A stretch of DNA of 64,000 nt. Source: Sphingomonas sp. Leaf208. GTDB lineage: Bacteria > Pseudomonadota > Alphaproteobacteria > Sphingomonadales > Sphingomonadaceae. Of the stretch, positions 9,264 through 17,761 are shown piece after piece. The stretch lies in the NCBI RefSeq assembly GCF_001421415.1, contig NZ_LMKH01000001.1, positions 124,001 to 188,000 on the forward strand, given 5' to 3'. The notes beneath the pieces were generated by a model that saw only the letters and a program-made list of their open reading frames with translations, had not been told where the DNA came from and searched no databases. Numbering within the stretch: position 1 is the first letter of the stretch; every line of letters begins with the position of its first letter. A program made the translations under genes and the position numbers.

Positions 9264-9300
9264 TGCAATCGATTGCAAGATATATTCACAATCGATTGCA
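9264..9300 (-). promoter_or_regulatory. Tandem SuxR operators and putative promoter of suxA
   Basis: Site 1 at 9264-9277 is the perfect 14-base palindrome TGCAATCGATTGCA. Site 2 at 9287-9300 shares its core CAATCGATTG and differs only in the first two bases. Centres are 23 bases apart, about two helical turns. A palindrome with central CG is the classic LacI-family operator, and a LacI-type gene ends 5 bases away. A -10-like TATATC on the minus strand (9279-9284) lies between the sites, so bound repressor would cover the promoter. Confidence 0.85.
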
Positions 9301-9304
9301 GAAA

Positions 9305-10288
9305 TCAGGCGGACTGTCTCTTTATCAGCGCAGGGGGGACGATCGCGGACTCGGCTGGCTCGCCGGCGACCCGCTTCAACAGGCGGTCGACCATCAATTC
9401 CGCCCCGATCGCAAGATCTTGGCGGATCGTCGTCAAGGACGGGGAGGTATGTGCAGCCAGAGAGACGTCGTCGTAGCCGATGACCGAGGTTGTGGTGGGA
9501 ACGTCGATTCCCGCCTCGGCCAGTGCGCGCAGCGCGCTCATCGCCGCGACGTCCGATGCGGCGAAGATCGCGTCGGGAACGGTGCCGCCCGCGAGATGCG
9601 TCGCGACCGCGGCATGAACCGCCTCGGGGCTCATCGGCGTCGCGAGGACCGTGTACGCAACACCGGCCTCGTCGGCCGCCGCAGCGAACCCGGCAAGTCG
9701 GTCAGCAAACTCGGGCGGGGCAGGGTCGCCGACGAACAACAGCCGCTGCCGGCCTTGTGCAATCAGATGCTCGGCAGCCAGCCGCCCGCCCGCGACATTG
9801 TCCGATCCGATCGTCAGGTGATGCTGACCGGGGCGGTTCGCACCCCACACGATCAGCGGACGGTAGCGCTGCGAAACCCGCTCGATCGCCGCGAACTGGT
9901 CCGACTGGCCGACCAGCAGCAGTCCATCGATGCGGCCGCTGTCGACCAGCCGCTCGAGCCAGTCGTCGGCATCGGGAATCACCCGCGACAAGAGGATGTC
10001 ATAGCCGCGCTCGACGAGCAGGTCGGCGAGAAATCCGAGCAGCGACAGGAAGAACGGGTCGGTCAGATGCTGCGTCTTCGCGTGGCCCAGCGGCAGGACC
10101 AGCCCGATCGCACCGGTGCTCTTCATCCGCAGGTTGCGCGCCAGCTGGTTGGGTCGCACGTCGTGCTCGCGCGCCAGCACGCGTATCCGCTCGCGCGTCT
10201 GCTCGTTCACGGAGGAATGCCCTGCAAGCGCGCGCGACACGGTTGCGGTCGAAACGCCCGCGAGTGCGGCTAGGTCGGCGAGTTTCAT
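9305..10288 (-). CDS. suxR: LacI-family transcriptional regulator (SuxR)
   Basis: 327 residues from the ATG at 10288; a GAGGAA site lies upstream, and a longer frame to 10354 adds only an arginine-rich stretch. The N-terminus is a textbook LacI helix-turn-helix (LADLAALAGVSTATVSRAL) followed by the hinge helix (RPNQLARNLRMK). The rest is the periplasmic-binding-protein-like sensor domain with AAMSALRALAEAGIDVP and VIGYDD. It probably represses suxA-suxB-suxC through the two palindromes just downstream and is released by sucrose or a derivative. No copy of the palindrome was seen upstream of suxR itself. Confidence 0.92.
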   Translation of the reverse strand: MKLADLAALAGVSTATVSRALAGHSSVNEQTRERIRVLAREHDVRPNQLARNLRMKSTGAIGLVLPLGHAKTQHLTDPFFLSLLGFLADLLVERGYDILLSRVIPDADDWLERLVDSGRIDGLLLVGQSDQFAAIERVSQRYRPLIVWGANRPGQHHLTIGSDNVAGGRLAAEHLIAQGRQRLLFVGDPAPPEFADRLAGFAAAADEAGVAYTVLATPMSPEAVHAAVATHLAGGTVPDAIFAASDVAAMSALRALAEAGIDVPTTTSVIGYDDVSLAAHTSPSLTTIRQDLAIGAELMVDRLLKRVAGEPAESAIVPPALIKRQSA

Positions 10289-10504
10289 TGTGGTGGAGTT
10301 CCTCGTCGGTACGCGCGTAGGCCACGTCCTACAGTCCGCACCGGGGGCCTGCAATTGACGGGCGAACTACCGACGGACTTGTACGATCCGGTAATCGAGA
10401 GAGTGCCAACGGCTATATGGCAATAGGATCGCTATGCGATCGCGAACACTGCCGTAGCGTCATCGTCCGCTTGCCGAATGTATCATCGTGGCGTTCGACG
10501 CGAC

Positions 10505-12010
10505 CTATCGCACCCTGGCCGGGGCGGTGCCCGGAGCTGCAAGGTAGCGCTCCAGGAACTGCTGGTGCGTCGGCATGCCTGCGACTGCGTCTGCGATCGT
10601 GCTGCGAATATTGGTCAAGACGCCAGCCAGTTGCGGGCCACCCATGATGCTGCCTAGGCGGTGGTGGTCGCGCGGGGTCAGGCGCTGGCCGAGCATCACC
10701 TGCACCCAGCTGGCGACACGGAACAGGTCATCGCCGCCCTGATACGCCTGCGCGCCCTCGGTGAAGAGCGCGATGCGCTCCACGAGCGTGTCCGGGATCG
10801 GCATGTCCCGGCGCGCCGCCCAGAAGGGTTCGGGACGTTCGTTCAGGTGGTAATGGAGGATGATAAAGTCGCGGACGCGCTCGAGCTCGGCCTGCGCCTG
10901 ATCATTGTACCGCTTGACCAGCGCGGGTGCGATTCCGCCGAACGGGAAGGTCTGCATCAGCCGCGTAATGCCCGTCATGATAAGATGGATGCTGGTCGAC
11001 TCGAGCGGTTCGACGAACCCGCTGGCAAGGCTGAGCGCGACGCAGTTCCCCATCCATACCTGTCGCCGGCGACCCGTGCGGAACCGGATCAGCCGCGGCT
11101 CGGTAAGCGGCGTGCCGTCGATGGTGGCGAGCAACCGTGCATGGGCCTCGTCGTCCGACAGATGATCGCTGGCATAGACCAGCCCGTTACCAACGCGGTG
11201 CTGCAACGGGATACGCCAGCGCCAGCCCGCGTCATGCGCTATCGCGCGCGTGTACGGATGCGCCGGGCCCGCCGCGGCCGTCTGCACGGCCAGCGCGCTG
11301 TTGGTGGGCAGCCAGTGCGACCAATCCTCGTATCCGGCGGCGTAGGTGCCCTCGATCAGCAGCCCGCGAAAGCCGGTGCAGTCGATGAACAGGTCGCCCT
11401 CGACGCGCTCGCCGGACTCGAGGACGAGCGCGCGGATGAAGCCGGTCTCACCGTCGCGATCGACGCTGGCGATCCGCCCCTCGATCCGTTTCAACCCATT
11501 CGCCTCGCTGCGCGCGCGCAGGAAGCGGGCGTACAGGCCGGCGTCGAGATGATAGGCGTAGTTGATCTGGCCCTCGGAGGGGAGCGCGAACCGCTCCGCT
11601 TTGGCCGCCTGAAGTTCCAGGCAATAGTCGCCGATCTCGCTCGAATTCCCATCGGCCTTTGCGGCAAGCCAGAAATGGTGGAAGTCGCCCATCCAGGTCG
11701 ATTTGCCGATGTCGCCGAACGAATGGATGTAGCGATCGCCGTCGCGTGCCCAGTTCTCGAACGAGATGCCGAGCTTGAACGTCGCCTTCGTCGCGCGCAT
11801 GAACTCGCGTTCGTCGAGGCCCAGGATCGTGTGGAACGCGCGCATCGTCGGGATCGTCGCTTCGCCGACGCCGATGGTGCCGATCTCTTCCGATTCGACC
11901 AGCGTAATGTCGAGCAGTTGCCCCAATTGTCGCGACAAGGCGGCGGCGGCGAGCCAGCCCGCGGTACCACCGCCGGCGATGACGACTTTCCTGATGCGCT
12001 GCTCGGCCAT
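10505..12010 (-). CDS. Flavin-dependent (tryptophan-type) halogenase
   Basis: 501 residues, typical for PrnA/RebH-type halogenases. The FAD-binding GGGTAGW is at 13-19. Catalytic Lys79 (ATFKLG) falls at exactly the family position. The WxWxIP fingerprint appears as WRWRIP at 263-268, and the conserved GFVEPLEST holds glutamates 334 and 337. All features needed to form and deliver HOCl/HOBr are therefore present. It is the last gene of SapC-cupin-halogenase, 9 bases after the cupin stop, with a strong AGGAG site. Such cassettes beside TonB receptors recur in Caulobacter, Xanthomonas and Sphingomonas; their substrates are mostly unknown. No reductase gene is nearby. Confidence 0.92.
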   Translation of the reverse strand: MAEQRIRKVVIAGGGTAGWLAAAALSRQLGQLLDITLVESEEIGTIGVGEATIPTMRAFHTILGLDEREFMRATKATFKLGISFENWARDGDRYIHSFGDIGKSTWMGDFHHFWLAAKADGNSSEIGDYCLELQAAKAERFALPSEGQINYAYHLDAGLYARFLRARSEANGLKRIEGRIASVDRDGETGFIRALVLESGERVEGDLFIDCTGFRGLLIEGTYAAGYEDWSHWLPTNSALAVQTAAAGPAHPYTRAIAHDAGWRWRIPLQHRVGNGLVYASDHLSDDEAHARLLATIDGTPLTEPRLIRFRTGRRRQVWMGNCVALSLASGFVEPLESTSIHLIMTGITRLMQTFPFGGIAPALVKRYNDQAQAELERVRDFIILHYHLNERPEPFWAARRDMPIPDTLVERIALFTEGAQAYQGGDDLFRVASWVQVMLGQRLTPRDHHRLGSIMGGPQLAGVLTNIRSTIADAVAGMPTHQQFLERYLAAPGTAPARVR

Positions 12011-12019
12011 GTTCGGCTC

Positions 12020-13060
12020 CTATCGGTTGATGCGCTGGAGGATCTTGGCGCGCAACCGGCGTGCCGACATCGCATCCAGCGGCGCGAGTTCGCCATGTGC
12101 GTGCTCGGGCAGGTGCTCCCTGGCCTGATCAGCAGGGCCGAAGACATAATGGTCGAACATCGCGCGCCATGCCTGCTTTTCGTGATCAGGCCGATCGCGC
12201 AACGACAACAGGCCGTGAAGCAGGGTATTCATGGGCGTATCCATGAACCGTGGCACCGCGTTCCACCAATAGTTGATCATCACGTTGAAAGGGTCCAGCG
12301 CCTCGACATTATGCCACCACAACGCCGGGTAGAGCAGCACGTCGCCCGGCTCGAGTTCCGCGACCTCGGCATCCGCCAACGCCTCCGCAAAGTGCGGGTA
12401 TCGGTCGAGATCCGGTGCGCGGAGGTCGACCATGCTGACCACCTGTCCGGCCGGCGTCGGCTCCAACGGTCCGGGGTAGAGGTTGGCGACCTGGTCCGGC
12501 GGGAACAGCGTGAAGCGTCGTCGGCCGACGATGCAGCACGCCAGATTGTTCGACATGTCGTAATGCGTCGAGGCGGTGGTACGATTGCCGATCCAGATGC
12601 TGACCAGCGGTGGGTTCTGGGCGAGTTGTGGGTCGCCGAACGGCAGCGCCGCCTGCGCGCGAAGGCCAGGCAGGTACAGATCGATGTCGGTCGAGCCGAT
12701 ATAGATGGCAGGGGCTTCCGGATCGCCGACCCCGGCAAGAAGCTGGTCGAGATAGCCGGACAGCGAGCCGCTCTCTCGTTTGAAGTTCAGCGCGGTGCAG
12801 TCGTCGGAATACCCGAAGCGGCCGCCGATCGCCGGATCGCCGACGTACGCCGTGACGGGACGGCCACCGTCGAACTGCTTGAGCCACGTCATTGCGGGCT
12901 CCGCACCTTCCAGCCCGACAGCCACCAGCGGCAAGTGGCTGCCGATCCCGCGCAGGATCACCGGAACGCCATCGGCGATCAGGTCGGCGATCGGCACGCT
13001 GATCGCGCTCGCGCCATCGATGGCACGCGTACGGCGCGTGATACCTGCCACTGTGATCAA
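12020..13060 (-). CDS. Cupin-like (JmjC/FIH-type) domain protein
   Basis: 346 residues of the cupin_8 family, related to Fe(II)/2-oxoglutarate hydroxylases. Metal-ligand candidates are H-x-D in STHYDMSN (about residues 165-167) and a distal His in LWWHNVEAL. The start is taken as TTG at 13060, whose TG is shared with the SapC stop (TTGA). A GTG at 13051 is an alternative, and neither has a strong ribosome site, which fits translational coupling. It lies between SapC and the halogenase, a conserved arrangement. An oxygenase role on the same unknown substrate is inference. Confidence 0.82.
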   Translation of the reverse strand: MITVAGITRRTRAIDGASAISVPIADLIADGVPVILRGIGSHLPLVAVGLEGAEPAMTWLKQFDGGRPVTAYVGDPAIGGRFGYSDDCTALNFKRESGSLSGYLDQLLAGVGDPEAPAIYIGSTDIDLYLPGLRAQAALPFGDPQLAQNPPLVSIWIGNRTTASTHYDMSNNLACCIVGRRRFTLFPPDQVANLYPGPLEPTPAGQVVSMVDLRAPDLDRYPHFAEALADAEVAELEPGDVLLYPALWWHNVEALDPFNVMINYWWNAVPRFMDTPMNTLLHGLLSLRDRPDHEKQAWRAMFDHYVFGPADQAREHLPEHAHGELAPLDAMSARRLRAKILQRINR

Positions 13061-13776
13061 CCGTTCTGGCTCAGCAGAGATTGCTTGCGCGCAATCAATT
13101 GCTGGATGTTGCCAAGCGACGCTGCGGCCAGGATGGCGAGACGCAGCACGCCCGATCCATGGAGCCGCTCGAGTGGCTCGCCTTTGAGACCAGCTAGATG
13201 CTCGAGGTCGACGACCAGCACGTCGGCTATGGTATAGCGACGTTCTTCGCTGACATCGACGGTGAGCGTTACCGGCGTGAGCAGGCCAGCCTCGTCAAGC
13301 GCGGTATAGGCAGCCGGCGCGGTCTCCAGTCCCTCGTACAGCAGGCGGAGCACGCCGGTGATATGTTCCAGGTACGGCGTGTTGCCGCCATGTTCCAGGA
13401 ACAGCGGAAGGCCGGCACTATCGCCGACGCGCCCGTCGTCGAGATCGACGTGCAGCATCGGCTCGCTGACATCGTCCCCAGAGCCCCGGACCATCCCGAT
13501 CGAGAAGGGGCCGCGCTGGTGACTGGCGGGCACATAGCGGCTTGTCCAATAATCGCCGGACAGGAACAGGTTCTCGTCGCGGTCCAGACCCAACAGGGCA
13601 TAGGCCTGCAATCCCTCGTCACGGCGGCGGAATATGATGGCGAATTCGCGCTGCACCGCCTCGAACTCTGCGGGGAATATCAGCGTCTGATTGGCCGCGT
13701 CGCCGAATGCGGCGCCCGCCCGCGGGCTTACGCGTAAATCGGCATGGTCGACGTTGTTGATCTGTACGGGATTCAT
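13057..13776 (-). CDS. SapC-family protein
   Basis: 239 residues from the ATG at 13776 (GGAGCGG just upstream). The sequence matches the SapC family: an N-terminal stretch with NQTLIFPAEFEAVQREFAII, a central SIGMVRG block, then ERLHGSGVLRLAILAAASLGNIQQLIARK at the end. SapC proteins were first tied to surface-layer protein secretion in Campylobacter, but in this order of bacteria they occur next to TonB receptors and flavin halogenases. No signal peptide or membrane helix is visible. It is the first gene of a coupled SapC-cupin-halogenase unit downstream of the large receptor. Confidence 0.88.
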   Translation of the reverse strand: MNPVQINNVDHADLRVSPRAGAAFGDAANQTLIFPAEFEAVQREFAIIFRRRDEGLQAYALLGLDRDENLFLSGDYWTSRYVPASHQRGPFSIGMVRGSGDDVSEPMLHVDLDDGRVGDSAGLPLFLEHGGNTPYLEHITGVLRLLYEGLETAPAAYTALDEAGLLTPVTLTVDVSEERRYTIADVLVVDLEHLAGLKGEPLERLHGSGVLRLAILAAASLGNIQQLIARKQSLLSQNG

Positions 13777-13834
13777 CCGCTCCGGTCCTGTTGTTGCCTC
13801 ACGCTTATCAGCGCGACGGCGACCGACAAAGGAA

Positions 13835-13864
13835 AAGGCCGTTGCACGGCACGGCGGCGGCCTT
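13835..13864 (-). terminator. Hairpin with T-tract after the TonB receptor
   Basis: Stem AAGGCCG/CGGCCTT (13835-13841 with 13858-13864). Read on the minus strand it is followed by TTTTCC, as in an intrinsic terminator. It sits between the receptor stop (13908) and SapC start (13776), so it would limit read-through from the receptor into SapC-cupin-halogenase. Confidence 0.6.
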
Positions 13865-13875
13865 CTTCGTGGGGT

Positions 13876-13901
13876 CGGGAGTGGACCAAGATCCACTCCC
13901 G
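13876..13901 (-). terminator. Perfect hairpin directly after the receptor stop
   Basis: Ten-base-pair stem CGGGAGTGGA/TCCACTCCCG with a 6-base loop, beginning 7 bases past the receptor stop codon. There is no T-tract after it on the minus strand. It may act together with the next hairpin or protect the message 3' end. Confidence 0.55.
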
Positions 13902-13907
13902 CCGTCA

Positions 13908-16900
13908 TCAGAAACGATAGCGCGCGCCGAGATAATAGCGTGGCTTGAGTTCCTGCACATACACTAGGTTCGTCTCGGTGCGGGCATATTGGCGGAACGG
14001 TTCGCTGGTCAGGTTGACCGCTTCGAGCGAGACCGAGAACGCCTTCGTGACGTCGTAGCTTATGCTGCCGTCCAAGGTACCGAACGCGGCGGTGAACAGC
14101 GGATTGCGATTGCCGCCTTGGTTCGTAGCCGCGAGATACTTGTCGCGCCAGTTGTACGAGACGCGAGCCGAGATACCGCCCTTGTCGTAGATTGCCGTCA
14201 AGTTGGCGCTGTCGCCCAAACCGCTCAGCGCGAAGATGTTGACGTTCGGATCGGCATAGGGATCCACGTTCACGTCGCCACTGACCTTCGTGTACGAAAC
14301 CGCGAAACCGAAGCCGGTCTGACCGAAGAAGTTGGTCCAGGCGACTTCGAAGCCGTGGATATTGCCTTCCTTGTTGTTGACCGGCCCGCTGATTGCGAAG
14401 TTCACGAGCGGATCATTGGCGTCCCCGACAAGATCGACCGCAAGGGCGAGGGGATTGTAGACCGCATCACTGATTTCGCCCGTGGCGGGATTGAGCGCGC
14501 CGCGGAAGGCCGCCGTCGCCGCCGCCTGATTGCCGCCATTCTGCTGCAGCAGCGCCGCGTAGGCGAACAGATTTCGATCGGTCTGGGTAATCCCATTGTT
14601 CCTGAGGTAGGCCTGCGCAATACCCGACCGCGATCCTGGCGCGCCTGAACCCGGGTCGCGCAGCCCGAACAGGTTACCGTTGGTTATCTGGTTGCCGACA
14701 AAGTTGCGCACGTTCTTGTTGAAGAAGCCGACCGAGACGAAACTCGTGGGCTTGTAATACCACTCGAGCGATACGTCGAAATTGTCCGAGATCAGCGGCA
14801 ACAGCGCTGGATCCTGGCGCGTGGCGGGGGCCGGGGCCGCACCGAGTGCTGTCGGACGGTTTGGAGCGTTTGCCGTCACGGATGCGAACAAATTGCCATA
14901 GTCCGCCCGGGCCAGCGTACGGCTGAACGAGGTGCGCGCCATGACGTTGTCGAGCACTTCGATATTGAAGTCGAGCGACGGCAGCAGGTTGTCGTACTTC
15001 GACTTCACGATCACCGCGGCGCCCGGAGGTCCGCCGATCACCGTGAAGTCATTGTCCGATTGCCAGGCCAAAGCCGTCGGGATCGACTGAAGACCGACCG
15101 ACTTGACCCGGGTCCGTTCGTAGCGAACGCCGATCAGCGCGTTTGCACGGCGTCCGCCAATGTCACCGCCCCAGGCCATCTGGCCATAGACCGCCAGGTT
15201 TTTCTCGCCGACGGTGTCGTCCGACGAACCCTGCAAGGCGTCGGGGCGTCCCAGCTTCGCATAATAGGGTGAGAAAATGTCCAGCAGGTCGACCGCATCG
15301 CCACGAAACGCGACCAGCGCCGATCCGGTCGAGTTCGGGTTATACTTGTCGAACTTGCAGGTCATGCAATAGGTCTTGATGAGATCGCCGGCGAGCTCTT
15401 GGACGCGGCCAGTGTCCGTGATGCTCCAGTCGCCGAGGATCTGCTGGTTATTGGAACTGGCCGAGCGGGTCGTTGCATCGACATAGTTGCTGCCGACCAC
15501 GAAACGGCTATCGTTGCCGAGATCCCAGCCCAGTTCGCCACTGAACTGGTTGACCCTCGACTCCTGCTTGGAGAAGATCCGACGCGCGACCTGCGTGCCC
15601 AAGTCGCCGATGTCGAGGATGTTGTTGCAATTGCCACCACGGCCGCCGTTGGTCGCGTTGCAATCGTTCAGAGTTTCCGACTGCTGTGGGAAGCCGCTGC
15701 TAAAGTCGACTTTGTGCGTAGCGCGAACCGGAGCGCCGATCGAGATCGTCGTCGCCGACGTGCCGTTCGCATTGTCCGGATTCGTGGTCGACTTCGAATG
15801 GTTTGCATCAAGCTTCAGCGACAGCACGTCGGTGAAGTTCCACTTGATGTTCCCACCAACCGAGTACAGCTCGGTCTTCGTGGCGAACCGCTGCTGCTCG
15901 TACCCCTTATCCGCCTGTTTAGCCTCGGCCAAGATGATCGCAGTCTGCATCTTCTTGTTGTCGTCGAAGGTTACGTCACTGAACGGCCGCTGGAACCAGT
16001 TGGTCTGCTCGCTACGCTCGTCGCTCAACTTGTTGCGCGCATACAGACCATCGATCGTGATCTCCAGCCGATCCGTAGGCTTGAACTGGATGTTGGCCTG
16101 ACCGTTGATGCGCTCGCGGCGGTTCTCGGAGAACTGATAGCGGCTGTCGTTCGGAATTTGCACGTACTGCGTAGTAGGACGGTTCGTGATATTCGTCGTC
16201 GGCGTAATGTACGCACCCGCCGTATTCAAGAAATCGGCCAGCGGGACGATATTCCAATAGTTCGGATTCGACTGGATCGATGTCGACTCGCGTAACTGAT
16301 AGCTGCCGAAGACGTTGACGCCAAAGGTTTCGCTTGGATTCTTCCAGTTGATCAGGCCAGAGAGTTCGGGCGTGACCTTCTTCAGATTGGCCTCCGCATT
16401 CTCGACCGAGCTGTCGTACAGTGCCTTGGCGCCAATCGAGCCCGACAGGCCGTCTTCGCGCGCGTCGAGCGGTCGGCGGGTGACGACGTTGATCGCGGCG
16501 CCGATGCCGCCCGTCGGAATGTTCGCCCGGCCGGTCTTGTAGACTTCCAGCGTGGCGACGCCTTCGGACGCTAGGTTCTGGAAATCGAACGAGCGGCCCG
16601 TGCCGACCGCGAAGGCGTTGCCCGTGCTGGTATCGATGCTGGTCGACGCCAGCTGACGACCGTTCAGCGTCACGAGGTTGAAGCCGCCGCTAAAGCCGCG
16701 GACCGCGACCTGCGAGCCTTCGCCATTGGCGCGGGTGATCGACACGCCGGTGATCCGCTGTAGCGATTCCGCGAGGTTGGTATCGGGGAACTTGCCGATA
16801 TCCTCGGCCGAGATGGCATCGACGACGCCCGCGGAATTACGCTTGATGTCGATCGCGCGATTGAGACTGGCGCGGATGCCGGTAACGACGATCTCGTTGG

Positions 16901-17099
16901 CCGGACCGGCCGTCCCTTCGTCGAGCGTGCTAGTCGCGGGCGCCGCGTCGGGTGCGGTCTGCTGCACGGTCGTCGTCTGAGTGCTCTGGCCGGTCGCAAC
17001 AGTGTTCGTCTGCGCGATCGCAGTGCTGGAAGCTGCCAGCCCGGTCACGACCGCGATGGTCGATACCGAATGCGCGAGCGTGCGCGAAAATTTCTTCAT
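13908..17099 (-). CDS. TonB-dependent receptor (Xanthomonas/Caulobacter type) of the halogenase cassette
   Basis: 1063 residues from the ATG at 17099, which has a perfect GGAGGA site; an upstream frame to 17261 is non-coding in character. A signal peptide ends near STAIAQ. The TonB-box region EIVVTGIRASLNRAIDIKR and plug blocks (VDAISAEDIGKFPDTNLAE, VRGFSGGFNLVTLNGRQ) match the TonB-Xanth-Caul receptor group. The barrel ends in YLGARYRF. Such receptors import carbohydrates or other bulky ligands. Its position directly upstream of SapC, cupin and halogenase suggests that it imports the substrate of those enzymes. It is the largest receptor in the window. Confidence 0.92.
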   Translation of the reverse strand: MKKFSRTLAHSVSTIAVVTGLAASSTAIAQTNTVATGQSTQTTTVQQTAPDAAPATSTLDEGTAGPANEIVVTGIRASLNRAIDIKRNSAGVVDAISAEDIGKFPDTNLAESLQRITGVSITRANGEGSQVAVRGFSGGFNLVTLNGRQLASTSIDTSTGNAFAVGTGRSFDFQNLASEGVATLEVYKTGRANIPTGGIGAAINVVTRRPLDAREDGLSGSIGAKALYDSSVENAEANLKKVTPELSGLINWKNPSETFGVNVFGSYQLRESTSIQSNPNYWNIVPLADFLNTAGAYITPTTNITNRPTTQYVQIPNDSRYQFSENRRERINGQANIQFKPTDRLEITIDGLYARNKLSDERSEQTNWFQRPFSDVTFDDNKKMQTAIILAEAKQADKGYEQQRFATKTELYSVGGNIKWNFTDVLSLKLDANHSKSTTNPDNANGTSATTISIGAPVRATHKVDFSSGFPQQSETLNDCNATNGGRGGNCNNILDIGDLGTQVARRIFSKQESRVNQFSGELGWDLGNDSRFVVGSNYVDATTRSASSNNQQILGDWSITDTGRVQELAGDLIKTYCMTCKFDKYNPNSTGSALVAFRGDAVDLLDIFSPYYAKLGRPDALQGSSDDTVGEKNLAVYGQMAWGGDIGGRRANALIGVRYERTRVKSVGLQSIPTALAWQSDNDFTVIGGPPGAAVIVKSKYDNLLPSLDFNIEVLDNVMARTSFSRTLARADYGNLFASVTANAPNRPTALGAAPAPATRQDPALLPLISDNFDVSLEWYYKPTSFVSVGFFNKNVRNFVGNQITNGNLFGLRDPGSGAPGSRSGIAQAYLRNNGITQTDRNLFAYAALLQQNGGNQAAATAAFRGALNPATGEISDAVYNPLALAVDLVGDANDPLVNFAISGPVNNKEGNIHGFEVAWTNFFGQTGFGFAVSYTKVSGDVNVDPYADPNVNIFALSGLGDSANLTAIYDKGGISARVSYNWRDKYLAATNQGGNRNPLFTAAFGTLDGSISYDVTKAFSVSLEAVNLTSEPFRQYARTETNLVYVQELKPRYYLGARYRF

Positions 17100-17729
17100 A
17101 AATCCTCCCCCATTCCCGGCCGCCCTGATCAGGCCGGATTGCACACGGTCGTTGCCGTGTATGATAGGGCTACCATGAGGGGCGCGGGTGTCAACCGGGA
17201 GGGAAGTAGACGTGTACGGTCCGTCAGAAGTTGATCGGCCGACGTTGCGAACAGCCCTCATGGAATACCATTATTTACAGGGGTTTACCTGATCGGGTTG
17301 CTGCGCTTGGATATTCCGTACCGATTTCATCAGTAATGAACCTAATGGAATCTGTCTCGGCTGTGATAAATTAAGCACTATTACGATAGTGTGCGGGCAG
17401 TGTGCGGAGGACAAGCGCTGGAAAGTCCAACTATCCCGGAATGCCGGTCTTTAAGGTCAGCCATTATTACCCAATTGATCCAATATCGCCATGGCATACC
17501 TATAGACATGTACGTCGACTTCAAAGCGAGGCGAGTGAACTTGAAGTAGATTCGTGCAGTTGGATAACGGGCATATGATCCCGATCGTAAGCGATACCTG
17601 TCCTTGCGACAGAAGCGACTTAAAGGGACCACCAACGCGCGATTCAATCGATGACGGAAGGTGAGGGGTGCTAGCGGTTCGCCTGTAAAGGCGTGCGGCA
17701 GGCTAGTCGCAGTCACCGCTCAGTTCGGC
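17100..17729. other. Non-coding, AT-richer stretch upstream of the receptor cassette
   Basis: About 630 bases without a convincing gene. The part at 17260-17600 is clearly AT-richer than its surroundings. A 111-codon minus-strand frame at 17381-17716 lacks a ribosome site and does not resemble a known family. The stretch must contain the promoter for the receptor starting at 17099. I saw no strong palindromic operator. Confidence 0.6.
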
Positions 17730-17754
17730 AAGGCGCGCCATCGTGGCGCGCCTT
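17730..17754. terminator. Strong hairpin after the orphan TonB receptor
   Basis: Perfect 11-base-pair stem AAGGCGCGCCA/TGGCGCGCCTT with loop TCG, 8 bases after the stop codon at 17762. The T-tract is short on either strand. Most likely the 3' end of the receptor message. Confidence 0.75.
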
Positions 17755-17761
17755 CCGTGGT

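Noticed and set aside
10661-13237. 858-codon plus-strand frame across halogenase and cupin genes
   Set aside because: It is antisense to two well-supported genes. Composition is typical of shadow frames and it crosses a gene junction.
10505-17099. Halogenase cassette as part of a secondary-metabolite gene cluster
   Set aside because: No peptide synthetase, polyketide synthase, precursor peptide or tailoring genes lie nearby. The grouping is the receptor-linked type instead.
17381-17716. 111-codon minus-strand frame in the gap before the orphan receptor
   Set aside because: No ribosome site, no recognisable family and AT-rich composition unlike neighbouring genes. Treated as non-coding.
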